Below are positions 27,647-36,220 of a DNA stretch of 64,000 bases, in pieces (position 1 is the stretch's first letter; the number at the start of each line of letters is the position of its first letter). The DNA is taken from NCBI GenBank assembly GCA_963717255.1, contig CAVQVT010000003.1, positions 186,001-250,000 of the forward strand, given 5' to 3'. Position numbers and translations under genes: made by a program. Under the pieces are notes generated by a model. That model saw only the letters and a program-made list of their open reading frames with translations. It had not been told where the DNA came from and did not search any database. The DNA is from CAIYQJ01 sp963717255. GTDB lineage: Bacteria > Chloroflexota > Limnocylindria > Limnocylindrales > CSP1-4.

Positions 27647-28779
27647 CGGAGCGCCTCCGGGGCGACCATCGGCAGCGGCCGCGCCTCGATCCCCAGCCCG
27701 CGGCCGGCCGAGTAGAAGGCGGCACAGGTGCCCTCGGAGCTGACCATCGGTGCCCCGAGCGGCTTCTGCGGCGTGCAGAGATGGCCGTACGCGGTGCATT
27801 CGAGCGGGGTCTTCTCGCCCGTGAGGATCGCGCCGGCGATGCACGCGGGGTGCTCGCGCGTGTGGATCCCCTGCACGTCGAACTTCGCCTCCGCGTCGTA
27901 CCGCGCGAACTCGGGCTTCAGGTGATAGCCGGACTCGGGGATCTCGCCGACGCCGCGCCAGGTCCGCTCCCCGATCTCGAAGACGCGGAAGATCTGCTCC
28001 TGCGCGAGCTCGTTCCCCTCGCGCCGAACGGCCCGGGCGTACTGGTTCTCGACCTCCGCGCGCCCCTCCTCGAGCTGGACGATCGCCATGAGGATCCCCT
28101 CGAGGAGGTCGAGCGGCTCGAACCCCGTGACGACGATCGGGACGCGGTACTTCGCAGCGATCGGCTCGTACTCGGTCCAGCCCATGACCGCGCAGACGTG
28201 GCCGGCGGCGAGGAACGCCTGGACCCGGTTCTTCGGCGACGAGAGGAGCGCCTCCATCGCCGGCGGCACGAGGACATGGCTGACGAGGACGCTGAAGTTG
28301 TCGATCCCGAGCTGGGCGGCCTGCCAGACGGCCATCGCGTTCGCCGGCGCGGTCGTCTCGAAGCCGACGGCGAAGAAGACGACCTGGCGGTCCGGGTGCG
28401 CGAGGGCGACCTTCAGCGCGTCGAGCGGCGAGTAGACGATCCGGACGTCCGCGCCCCGCGCCTTGAGGCTCAGGAGGTCCGTCGTGGAGCCGGGCACCCG
28501 GAGCATGTCGCCGTAGCTCGTGAAGATGACGTCCGGACGGGCGGCGATCGCGAGCGCCTTGTCGACCTGCTCGAGCGGGGTGACGCAGACCGGGCAGCCG
28601 GGCCCGTGGATCATCCGGACCCCGGGCGGGAGCGACTCGTCGATCCCCTGCTTGACGATCGTGTGCGTCTGGCCGCCGCAGACCTCCATGAGGGTCCAGG
28701 GCTTCGTCGTGACGCGGGCGATCTCCGCGACGAGCTTCCGCGCGAGGACGGGATCGCGGTACTCGTCGAGGTACTTCAC
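27643..28779 (-). CDS. hypD: Hydrogenase maturation protein HypD
   Basis: HypD is the iron-sulphur scaffold that, with HypC, assembles Fe(CN)2CO. This 378-residue copy has all signature cysteines: MEVCGGQTHTI, MIHGPGCPVCVTP and the C-terminal [4Fe-4S] set starting at HPACIAGAILTGEKTP and continuing ECTAYGHLCTP and SEGTCAA. The GTG at 28779 overlaps the hypC stop as GTGA, which fixes the start. Confidence 0.96.
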   Translation of the reverse strand: MKYLDEYRDPVLARKLVAEIARVTTKPWTLMEVCGGQTHTIVKQGIDESLPPGVRMIHGPGCPVCVTPLEQVDKALAIAARPDVIFTSYGDMLRVPGSTTDLLSLKARGADVRIVYSPLDALKVALAHPDRQVVFFAVGFETTAPANAMAVWQAAQLGIDNFSVLVSHVLVPPAMEALLSSPKNRVQAFLAAGHVCAVMGWTEYEPIAAKYRVPIVVTGFEPLDLLEGILMAIVQLEEGRAEVENQYARAVRREGNELAQEQIFRVFEIGERTWRGVGEIPESGYHLKPEFARYDAEAKFDVQGIHTREHPACIAGAILTGEKTPLECTAYGHLCTPQKPLGAPMVSSEGTCAAFYSAGRGLGIEARPLPMVAPEALR

Positions 28780-29165
28780 GAGACCGGGCCCCGGGGGTCC
28801 CCCGATCCCTCGGCCGCGGCGCGAGCCTCCCGGGCCGGGGCGGACACCTGGCGCAGGGCCGCGATGAGGTCGCCCGACGGCTCGTCCACGACGGCCGGCG
28901 CGTCCATCCCGGGGCCCATCGTCGCGAGCTCCTGCTCCATCATGTCGCCCATCGAGCCGAGGATCTCGAGCGTCTTCATCGCCTCGTCCTCGTCGACGCG
29001 GCTGATCGCGAAGCCGACGTGGACGATCACGTAGTCGCCGAGCTCGACCTCGGGGGTGTACGCGAGGCATGCCTCCTTGCGGACGCCCCCGAAGTCCACC
29101 TTGCCCATGCGCAGGCCGGCGACGTCGTGGACCTCGATGACCTTGCCGGGGATCCCCAGGCACAT
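28776..29165 (-). CDS. hypC: Hydrogenase maturation chaperone HypC
   Basis: The protein starts MCLGIPGKVIEV with the essential N-terminal Cys after Met removal, and has the OB-fold pattern GDYVIVHVGFAISRVDEDEA. It carries iron from HypD to the large-subunit precursor. At 129 residues it is 40-50 longer than usual; the extra C-terminal part is Ala-rich. AGGAGGAG precedes the ATG. It sits between hypF and hypD in the operon. Confidence 0.95.
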   Translation of the reverse strand: MCLGIPGKVIEVHDVAGLRMGKVDFGGVRKEACLAYTPEVELGDYVIVHVGFAISRVDEDEAMKTLEILGSMGDMMEQELATMGPGMDAPAVVDEPSGDLIAALRQVSAPAREARAAAEGSGDPRGPVS

Positions 29166-29177
29166 GGCTGGCTCCTC

Positions 29178-31721
29178 CTACCGCTGGCGCTGCCCGGGTG
29201 ACGCACCCGTCGCGGGATCGGCCGGTCCCCCGGCCACCGCGGCGAGGCGGGCCGCCGCCACCGCCGCCTGACCATAGCTGATGCCACCGTCGTTCGCCGG
29301 GACGCGCTCGTTGAGCAGGACCTGGAGCCCCGCCCGTCCGAGCCCCTCCGCGAGGGCGCCGGCGATCCGCTGGTTCTGAAGGACGCCGCCGGAAAGCGCG
29401 ACCGTCCGGATCCCCGTCTCGCGGACGGCGGCGTCCACGAGCTCCTCCGTCACGCCGACGACCGTCGCGTGGAAGGCGGCCGCGATCGCGCCCGGATCGT
29501 CGCCCGCCGCGTGCCGCTCCAGGACGGCCGCGAGCGTGGGACGCGGGTCGTAGACAAGAAGTCCGCCGGACGCGCCGAGCCCGGTGCCCGCGCCCGGCGA
29601 CGCGGTGGCCGCGGCGAGACGGACGATCCGGTACGGGAGTGGTGCCGCCTCGGTGTCCGCCGCGGCGGTCTCCAGGTCCACGGCCGCCTGGGCCTCGTAC
29701 TCGGCGACGTCACGCAGCCCGAGCAGGCTGCTCACGGCGTCGAAGAGGCGGCCGGCCGAGGAGGCGACGGGCGCGTTGAGCCCCCGCGCGACCTGGACGC
29801 GCACGACCTCGACCTCGCGGGGGTCGAGACGCCCGACGAACGCGGCCGCGAGGTCCGGAGCGATCGCGCCCGCGCCCCGGCCACCGGTGTCGGTCGGGGC
29901 CGCAGTGACCGCAGCGCCCGCGCTCGCGCTCGCGGGAACGGCCGCCTCACCGCCGCCGACCTCCTCGGCTCCGAGCAGGTAGCCCAGCGCCATCCGGTAC
30001 GGCCGCTTCACCGCGAGCGCCCCGCCCGGCATCGGTGCCAGCCCGAACCGCGCGAAGCGCCGGTAGCCGGTCAGGTCGGCCACCAGGATCTCGCCGCCCC
30101 AGAACGTCCCGTCGTCGCCCATCCCCAGGCCGTCGTACGCGACCCCGATGAACGGGCCGGCGTGGCCGTGCTCCGCGGCGGCCGACACGACGTGCGCGTG
30201 GTGATGCTGGACGCCGACCCGCCGCTCGGCGGCGAACCGCGCGACCCCGTACTGCGTGGAGAGGTACGCGGGATGGAGGTCGTGCACGCACCACTCGGGC
30301 GCGAGGTCGAGGAGGCGCGAGAGGTGGGCGAGGTTCTCCTCGAACGCCCGGTGGACGAGGAGGTCCTCCAGGTCGCCCGTGTGCGGGGCCACGTGCGCGC
30401 GCGCCCCGCGCGCGAGCGTGAAGGTGTGCTTCAGCTCGGCGCCGACGGCGAGCAGCGTGACCGGCGTGGCGACCGGCAGGTCCACCGGGTCCGGGGCGTA
30501 CCCGCGCCCCCGGCGGATGATCGAGGGCCGCGCGTCCGGCCCCTCGCCCACCGTGCGCGTCACCGAATCGTCGTAGCGCGCGCGGATCTCACGGTCGTGC
30601 TGGAGGAACGCGTCGGCGATGGGCGCGAGCCGGTCGAGGGCCTCCGCGTCGTCCACGACGATCGGCTCGTCGGAGAGGTTGCCGCTGGTGAGGACGATCG
30701 GCCGCCCGACCGCCTCCATGAGGAGATGGTGGAGGGGCGCGTACGGGAGGAAGAGGCCCACGTGGCGGTTCCCGTTCGTCACGCCGGGATCGAGCGATGC
30801 GCCGGTCCGGAGCGGGACCAGGACGATGGGGCGCACCGGCGACGTGAGCAGGTCCGCCTCGGCCTCGCCGACGAGGGCGACCGCGCGGGCCGCGTCGAGG
30901 TCGCGGACCATGACCGCGAACGGCTTGGCCCACCGGCGCTTGCGGTCGCGCAGACGGGCCACGGCGGCGGCGTCCGTCGCGTCGCAGCCGAGGTGGTAGC
31001 CCCCGAGCCCCTTGATCGCCACGATCCTCCCCGCGAGCAGGTCTGCGACGGTCGCTGCCAGGGCGTCCTCCGCGCGTGCCGTGGCCGCGGGCGCACCCGA
31101 TGGCCGGTACGCGAGGGATGGGCCGCAGGCCGAGCACGCCACGGGTTCCGCGTGGAAGCGGCGGTCGGCCGGGTCGCGGTACTCGCGCTCGCAGTCCGCG
31201 CAGAGCGGGAACTCGCGCATGGAGGTCCGGGCACGGTCGTACGGAAGGTCCTCGATGATCGAGGCGCGCGGTCCGCAGTTCGTGCAGTTGATGAAGGGGT
31301 AGCGGTGGCGGCGGTCGGCCGGGTCCCACAGCTCGCGGACGCAGTCGTCGCACGTTGCGATGTCCGGCGGGAAGAGACGGTCGGCCGAGGCGGCGGCGAC
31401 GCTCTCCTCGATGACGAAGCCGCTCCCCGGGGACGGGGCCGGGCGGTCGAGCTGGTGGACCGTCACCCGCTCGACCCTGGCCCGCGGAGGCGCGTCCGAG
31501 GCGATCCGCGTGGCGAACGCGTCGAGCGCGGCGGGCTCTCCAGCCACCGTCGCCTCGACGCGGCCGGCGAGGTTGATGACGCTCCCGTCGAGGCCGAGCT
31601 CGGTCGCGAGCCGCCAGACGAACGGGCGGAACCCCACGCCCTGGACCACGCCCTCCACGACGACCCGCCGCGACGCGCGCGGGGGGGCGACGCTCGGGGT
31701 GCGGTCGGCGGGGGACGCCAT
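29178..31721 (-). CDS. hypF: Carbamoyltransferase HypF
   Basis: This 847-residue enzyme makes the thiocarboxamide on HypE from carbamoyl phosphate. The domains run in the normal order: acylphosphatase (VVVEGVVQGVGFRPFVWRLA), two zinc fingers (CDDC with CTNCGPR; CADC with CSACGP), a YrdC-like domain (IVAIKGLGGYHLGCDATD) and the Kae1-like domain with its metal site in QHHHAHVVSAAAEHGH. ATG 31721 lies 22 bases behind the protease gene. Nothing is missing. Confidence 0.96.
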   Translation of the reverse strand: MASPADRTPSVAPPRASRRVVVEGVVQGVGFRPFVWRLATELGLDGSVINLAGRVEATVAGEPAALDAFATRIASDAPPRARVERVTVHQLDRPAPSPGSGFVIEESVAAASADRLFPPDIATCDDCVRELWDPADRRHRYPFINCTNCGPRASIIEDLPYDRARTSMREFPLCADCEREYRDPADRRFHAEPVACSACGPSLAYRPSGAPAATARAEDALAATVADLLAGRIVAIKGLGGYHLGCDATDAAAVARLRDRKRRWAKPFAVMVRDLDAARAVALVGEAEADLLTSPVRPIVLVPLRTGASLDPGVTNGNRHVGLFLPYAPLHHLLMEAVGRPIVLTSGNLSDEPIVVDDAEALDRLAPIADAFLQHDREIRARYDDSVTRTVGEGPDARPSIIRRGRGYAPDPVDLPVATPVTLLAVGAELKHTFTLARGARAHVAPHTGDLEDLLVHRAFEENLAHLSRLLDLAPEWCVHDLHPAYLSTQYGVARFAAERRVGVQHHHAHVVSAAAEHGHAGPFIGVAYDGLGMGDDGTFWGGEILVADLTGYRRFARFGLAPMPGGALAVKRPYRMALGYLLGAEEVGGGEAAVPASASAGAAVTAAPTDTGGRGAGAIAPDLAAAFVGRLDPREVEVVRVQVARGLNAPVASSAGRLFDAVSSLLGLRDVAEYEAQAAVDLETAAADTEAAPLPYRIVRLAAATASPGAGTGLGASGGLLVYDPRPTLAAVLERHAAGDDPGAIAAAFHATVVGVTEELVDAAVRETGIRTVALSGGVLQNQRIAGALAEGLGRAGLQVLLNERVPANDGGISYGQAAVAAARLAAVAGGPADPATGASPGQRQR

Positions 31722-31743
31722 GGTGTCGGGTCGGGCGGACTCC

Positions 31744-32313
31744 TCAGCCGTCCGACCCGTCCTCCAGCTGCCACGTGCGGAGGTGCGCGAGCACCGACTC
31801 CACGAGAGCGGGGACTGTCGCCTCCACCTCGGGCGTCAGCTCCGTGCCCAGGCTCACGCGCATCGGCTGGATCCCCACGACGCGGACGCGCCGGGGCATG
31901 GAGCCCATGAGCTGGAGCGTCGCGAGGAGCTCCGTGGCGCCGAGGTCGTGCACGCCCATGACGATATCGCGTCGCAGCAGAAGCGTCCCGTCGAGGTCCT
32001 GCAGCGTCCCGGGCTTCTGCCGGCCGTCGATGAGGTCGACGACGACGAGCCCGTCGAGACCCTCGATGAGCGGGAGGAGGGCCAGGCCCACGGTGCCGCC
32101 GTCGATCGCCTCCACGGCACCGGGATCCGGCAGCGCGGTCAGCGGTCCGTCGGGCCGCTCGAGCGACTCGACGACGAGCGCGCCGAGCGCCTCGTCGCCC
32201 TGGATCCGGTTGCCCAGCCCGAGCACGACGTAGCGGCCCGTTCCGGCGCCGGACCGCCGGTCCGGCGCACTGCCGGCGCCCCTGTCGCCCCTGGGCGTCA
32301 GCGTGGCGGCCAC
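31744..32313 (-). CDS. hyaD: Hydrogenase maturation endopeptidase (HyaD/HybD family)
   Basis: This 189-residue protease removes the C-terminal extension of the large subunit once nickel is in place. The family start is RYVVLGLGNRIQGDEALGA, including the conserved Gly-Asn and the metal-binding Glu/Asp residues, followed by VVVDLIDGRQKPGTLQ and GVHDLGATELLATLQLMG. The GTG at 32313 follows the small hypA-like gene. The first 25 residues are an Arg/Gly-rich extension. Confidence 0.92.
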   Translation of the reverse strand: MAATLTPRGDRGAGSAPDRRSGAGTGRYVVLGLGNRIQGDEALGALVVESLERPDGPLTALPDPGAVEAIDGGTVGLALLPLIEGLDGLVVVDLIDGRQKPGTLQDLDGTLLLRRDIVMGVHDLGATELLATLQLMGSMPRRVRVVGIQPMRVSLGTELTPEVEATVPALVESVLAHLRTWQLEDGSDG

Positions 32314-32314
32314 G

Positions 32315-32465
32315 TCACCACGCGAGCCCGATCTCGACGCCCGGGCCCCCGACGGCCGGAAGCGGCCAGCCGCACGCGGCGCATGTCGCGGGGCGCCTCC
32401 GTGCCGGGAGGTCCGGCGCGGAGGGCTGCCTCGAGTGCGCGCCCCACCGCGCCGGCCTCGTGCAT
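32315..32465 (-). CDS. hypA: Miniature HypA-like protein (about 49 codons, one frameshift)
   Basis: The ATG at 32465, eight bases after the cytochrome b stop, starts MHEAGAVGRALEAALRAG, the canonical HypA N-terminus whose His-2 binds nickel. Removing one G from the run at 32390-32393 joins this to ATCAACGWPLPAVGGPGV and a stop, resembling the HypA C-terminus. The corrected product has 49 residues against about 113 for normal HypA: the central strands and one CxxC of the zinc site are absent. It fills the exact operon place expected for hypA. It may be a minimal HypA or a relic. Confidence 0.55.
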
Positions 32466-32472
32466 CGACGGC

Positions 32473-33324
32473 TCAGGCCTTCGGCACGTCGGCGCCGCTC
32501 GCCGGGACCTGCGCGTCGTTCGGCGGGTTACAGAGGCCGAGGTCGTCGACCGTGCTCTCGGGTCGGATGTTCTTGAAGCCGGTGAAGATGCTGGTCATGA
32601 CGCCGTTGCGCTCCTCGATGTCCACGAGGATGGCGCTGTAGACGTGATGGATCATGAAGGCGATGAAGAGGAACGTGGCCAGGTAGTGGAGCATCCGGAC
32701 CGTCTGGATGTTCCCCGGGATCCACGCGACGACCGTCGTCAACCAGGCGGCCGGGCCGGTGTCGATGATCCAGCCGAAGAGGATCATCCCCGTCGCGACC
32801 TGGAAGAAGAGGATCGCCGAGACCACCGTGTACGCGAGCCCGGCGAGGAGGTTGTGGCCGGTCATGGGCACCGGCGCGCTGCGAAGGAAGAGGTAGTACT
32901 TGCCCATCTCCCGCATGCAGCGGAACTGCGAGCGGTTGTGCGGGATGATCGCCCGCCAGTTCGCGTACTGGTTCCCGACGAAGCCCCAGTAGAAGCGGAA
33001 CCCGATCGCGATGGTGAAGACGATCGCGGCGAGCTCGTGGATGAAGCGGATCTGCGCCATCCGCGTGGACGCCTCGATCGGCGAGGACGGGACGATGAAC
33101 GGCCCGTGGATGTACGCGCCCGTGACCGCCAGGATCACGATGCTGATGACGATGGCCCAGTGGGTGAGGCGGACCGGCAGCTGCCAGACGTAGATCGCGT
33201 TCGTGCCGATCCCCTGATGGAGCTCCTCCTGGTCCTCCAGGTAGCGCATCCGCTCCTGGGTGGTGGTGCTGGCCGGCAGGGACGCATAGCCCCCTTCGCC
33301 GGCAGGGACGGTGGTGCCGGCCAT
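32473..33324 (-). CDS. hyaC: Ni/Fe-hydrogenase b-type cytochrome subunit
   Basis: This 283-residue membrane protein anchors the hydrogenase and passes its electrons to quinone. It has four membrane helices with the haem-ligand histidines expected for the family: LPVRLTHWAIVISIV, IRFIHELAAIVFTIAIG, and late LHYLATFLFIAFMIHHVYSA. The ATG at 33324 shares its first base with the stop of the large subunit gene. The soluble tail ends in a Pro-rich stretch. Confidence 0.93.
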   Translation of the reverse strand: MAGTTVPAGEGGYASLPASTTTQERMRYLEDQEELHQGIGTNAIYVWQLPVRLTHWAIVISIVILAVTGAYIHGPFIVPSSPIEASTRMAQIRFIHELAAIVFTIAIGFRFYWGFVGNQYANWRAIIPHNRSQFRCMREMGKYYLFLRSAPVPMTGHNLLAGLAYTVVSAILFFQVATGMILFGWIIDTGPAAWLTTVVAWIPGNIQTVRMLHYLATFLFIAFMIHHVYSAILVDIEERNGVMTSIFTGFKNIRPESTVDDLGLCNPPNDAQVPASGADVPKA

Positions 33325-35033
33325 CAGAGCACCTCCACCTTCACCTTCTCCTCGCCCTTGGCGTCCACGACGTGGACCGCGCAGGCCAGGCAGGGGTCGA
33401 ACGAGTGGATCGTCCGAAGGATCTCGACCGGCTGCTCGTCGACGGCCACGGGCGTCCCGATGAGCGAGGCCTCGTACGGGCCGGTCTGGCCCTTCTCGTC
33501 GCGCGGGCCGGCGTTCCACGTGCTTGGGACGACGGCCTGGTAGTTCGCGATCTTCTGGTCCTTGATCCTCACCCAGTGCCCGAGTGCGCCGCGGGGCGCC
33601 TCGTGCGGACCGAAGCCCTGCGCCTCGGCCGGCCACGTGGACGGATCCCACTTGGACGTGTCGGCGATGCGGAGGTCGCCGTTGTTCATGTTCTCGCCGA
33701 GCTGGGCGAGCCACGTGTCCATCCAGTCGAGGAGATACGCGGCCTCGAGCGCGCGGGCCGCGACGCGGCCGAGCGTCGAGAACAGGGCGGTCGGCGGGGC
33801 CTTGAGCTCTTCCAGCGTCGCGTTCACGAGCGCCTGGACCTTCTCGTTGCCCGAGCCGTATGCGACGAGCATCCGGGCGAGGGGCCCGACCTCCATGACC
33901 TTGCCGTCGTAGCGCGGAGCCTTGAGCCACGAGTACTGGCCCTCGGTCGTGAGCTCCTCGTACGGCGGCGTGGGCCCCGTGTACTTCGGGTCCGTGACGC
34001 CGTCGAACGGGTGCAGCGTGGAGTCCTGGCCGCCCGGGTACTGGTAGTAGCTGTGGGCGATCGCCTCGGTGATCTTCGCCGGGTCCATCGGATGGACCGT
34101 GGAGAGATCGCCGTCGAGGATGATCCCGCGCGGGAACGTGTAGTTCGCCGTGTCGTTCAGGGCGCCGTTCGGGAGGCCTCCGTACGACATGTAGTTCTTG
34201 TGGCCCGCACCGTACCCGAACCACTCCGGGTAGAAGGCCGCGACCGCCTTGACGTCGGGGATGTAGACCTGCTCGACGAACTGCCGCATCGTCGGCAGCA
34301 GGCTCGCCATGAGGTTCATCCGCTCCTGGTTGATGACGTTCGGCGAGTTCGGGTCCACGGGCGCGGCGATCCCGCCGACGAGGAACGTCTGCGGGTGGGG
34401 GTTCTTCCCGCCGAGGACGGCGTGCATCCGGATCACGTCACGCTGCCAGGAGAGGGCTTCGATGTAATGGGCGACCGCCATGAGGTCCGCCTCGGGCGGC
34501 AGCTTGTACGCGGGATGGCCCCAGTAGCCGTTCGTGAAGATGCTCAGCTGCCCGCTGTCCACGAGCGCCTTGACGCGCGCCTGGACGTCGGTGAAATAGG
34601 CCTTGGACGAGAGCGGCCACGGCGAGATCGACTGCGCCAGGTCGGCCGTCTTCCCGGGGTCCGCGACGAGCGCGCCGGTCACGTCCACCCAGTCGAGCGC
34701 GTGCAGGTGGTAGAAGTGGATGACGTGGTCCTGGATGTACTGCGCGCCCGAGATGAGGTTGCGCATGATCCGAGCGTTCGGCGGCGGCGTGATGCCCAGC
34801 GCCTCCTCGACCGCCTGGACCGACGCGACAGCGTGGACGGTGGTGCAGACCCCACAGATGCGCTGTGTCCAGATCCACGCCTCGCGCGGGTCACGGCCCT
34901 GGACGATGAGCTCCATCCCGCGGAACATCGTCCCGCTGGACCACGCGTCGGTGACCTGGCCGCCGTCCACCTGGGCTTCGATGCGCAGGTGGCCCTCGAT
35001 CCGGGTGACGGGATCGACGACGATCTTGGCCAT
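33324..35033 (-). CDS. hyaB: [NiFe] hydrogenase large subunit (group 1)
   Basis: This 569-residue catalytic subunit carries the NiFe site. The L1 motif is QRICGVCTTVH (Cys-60, Cys-63) and the L2 motif is SFDPCLACAVH (Cys-548, Cys-551). A 15-residue tail after His-554 is the extension removed by the HyaD protease. The N-terminus VDPVTRIEGHLRIE is typical. The sequence fits membrane-bound uptake (group 1) hydrogenases; I cannot assign a subgroup by eye. Its ATG overlaps the small subunit stop by one base, so the two are translated together. Confidence 0.97.
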   Translation of the reverse strand: MAKIVVDPVTRIEGHLRIEAQVDGGQVTDAWSSGTMFRGMELIVQGRDPREAWIWTQRICGVCTTVHAVASVQAVEEALGITPPPNARIMRNLISGAQYIQDHVIHFYHLHALDWVDVTGALVADPGKTADLAQSISPWPLSSKAYFTDVQARVKALVDSGQLSIFTNGYWGHPAYKLPPEADLMAVAHYIEALSWQRDVIRMHAVLGGKNPHPQTFLVGGIAAPVDPNSPNVINQERMNLMASLLPTMRQFVEQVYIPDVKAVAAFYPEWFGYGAGHKNYMSYGGLPNGALNDTANYTFPRGIILDGDLSTVHPMDPAKITEAIAHSYYQYPGGQDSTLHPFDGVTDPKYTGPTPPYEELTTEGQYSWLKAPRYDGKVMEVGPLARMLVAYGSGNEKVQALVNATLEELKAPPTALFSTLGRVAARALEAAYLLDWMDTWLAQLGENMNNGDLRIADTSKWDPSTWPAEAQGFGPHEAPRGALGHWVRIKDQKIANYQAVVPSTWNAGPRDEKGQTGPYEASLIGTPVAVDEQPVEILRTIHSFDPCLACAVHVVDAKGEEKVKVEVL

Positions 35034-36220
35034 CAGTTGGTCCCTCCGGTCGCCGCGCCGCCGGACGCCCCGGTGCTCGCGTCAGGGCCGGCGGGCGGCT
35101 CCATGACCACCGTGCCGTCCGGTGCCACCCTCGCCTTCCGCTTGTTGCGCTGCATCCGCGCGATGACCCCGGCGCCGTGGACGGCGGTGAGCGCCGCCAC
35201 GCCGCCGATGGCGACGAGGCCGATCGTCTGCGCCGTGGTGTCCACGCCGATCATCTGGACGTTGGGGAGCCGGCTGTAGAACGGGCTCATCTGGGCCCAG
35301 AAGCCGGGCGCCGCGCAGCCGACGCAGCCGTGACCGGCGCCGATCGGCCAGTTCGTCCCGTCGTTCCAGCGCGCGATCGAGCAGTTGTAGTTCGTAGCCG
35401 GACCCTTGCAGCCCATCTTGTAGAGGCACCAGCCATTGCGGGCGCCCTCGTCGCCCCACTGCTCGACGAACCGGCCGGCGTCGAAGTGCGAGCGCCGCTC
35501 GCATTGGTCGTGGATGAGGTGCCCGTACGCGAAGAGCGGGCGGCCGAACTGGTCGAGCGCCGGCGCCGAGCCGAAGGTCAGGTAGTGGACGATGACCGCC
35601 GCCAGGTTCACGGAGTTGTGCGGGCAGCCGCCCATGTTGATCGGGTTGACGCCCGACACGACCTGGCCGACGCCCTTGCCCTGCGTGGGGCCGAGGCTGA
35701 CGAAGCCGCCGTCCCACGCGCAGTCCCCGACCGCGATCGTCACGGCGGCGTCCTTGGTGACCCGGGTCACGATGTCGAGGGCGGTGCGCCCGGCGATCGT
35801 GCAGTAGACGCCGTTCTCGGCGACCGGGATGCTCCCCTCGACGATCGCCACGTACTTGCCCTTGAGGTTGGTCACGACGTCGTCGAGGTTGGCCTCGGCC
35901 TGCTTCCCTGCGGCCGCCATGATCGTCTCGTGGTAGGGCAGCGACAGGATCTCGATCACGAGCTGCGCGACGTCCGGGTGCGGGCTCCGGAGCAGGGACT
36001 CGGTGTTCCCAGCGCAGTCCTGGAACTCGAGCCAGACGACGGTGGGCTTGGTCTGCTGTGAGAGGGCCGCGACGATCCGCGGCGTGTAGCTCTTGGGTAG
36101 CGCCAGCGCGGCGGTCATCGCCGAGCAGAACTGGAGGAAGCGCCGCCGCGACACGCCCCGCGTCGCGAGCGCCTCCACCAGTGTCCCGGCACCACCCGGG
36201 AAGCCGGTGCCGTCCACCAT
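35033..36220 (-). CDS. hyaA: [NiFe] hydrogenase small subunit, Tat-exported, with Asn in the proximal cluster motif
   Basis: This 395-residue electron-transfer subunit has a Tat signal (SRRRFLQ, residues 24-30), so the enzyme faces the outside. The distal cluster ligands are His-237, Cys-240, Cys-265 and Cys-271, the medial ones Cys-280, Cys-299 and Cys-302. For the proximal cluster, Cys-167 and Cys-199 are present, but the first motif reads QDCAGNTES: Cys-69 is followed by Asn-72 where CxxC is normal. The codon is AAC, two changes away from TGC, so a base error is unlikely. It also lacks the extra cysteines of oxygen-tolerant 4Fe-3S enzymes. A C-terminal helix (TIGLVAIGGVAALTAVHGAG) anchors it to cytochrome b. 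AGGAG precedes ATG 36220. Confidence 0.96.
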   Translation of the reverse strand: MVDGTGFPGGAGTLVEALATRGVSRRRFLQFCSAMTAALALPKSYTPRIVAALSQQTKPTVVWLEFQDCAGNTESLLRSPHPDVAQLVIEILSLPYHETIMAAAGKQAEANLDDVVTNLKGKYVAIVEGSIPVAENGVYCTIAGRTALDIVTRVTKDAAVTIAVGDCAWDGGFVSLGPTQGKGVGQVVSGVNPINMGGCPHNSVNLAAVIVHYLTFGSAPALDQFGRPLFAYGHLIHDQCERRSHFDAGRFVEQWGDEGARNGWCLYKMGCKGPATNYNCSIARWNDGTNWPIGAGHGCVGCAAPGFWAQMSPFYSRLPNVQMIGVDTTAQTIGLVAIGGVAALTAVHGAGVIARMQRNKRKARVAPDGTVVMEPPAGPDASTGASGGAATGGTN

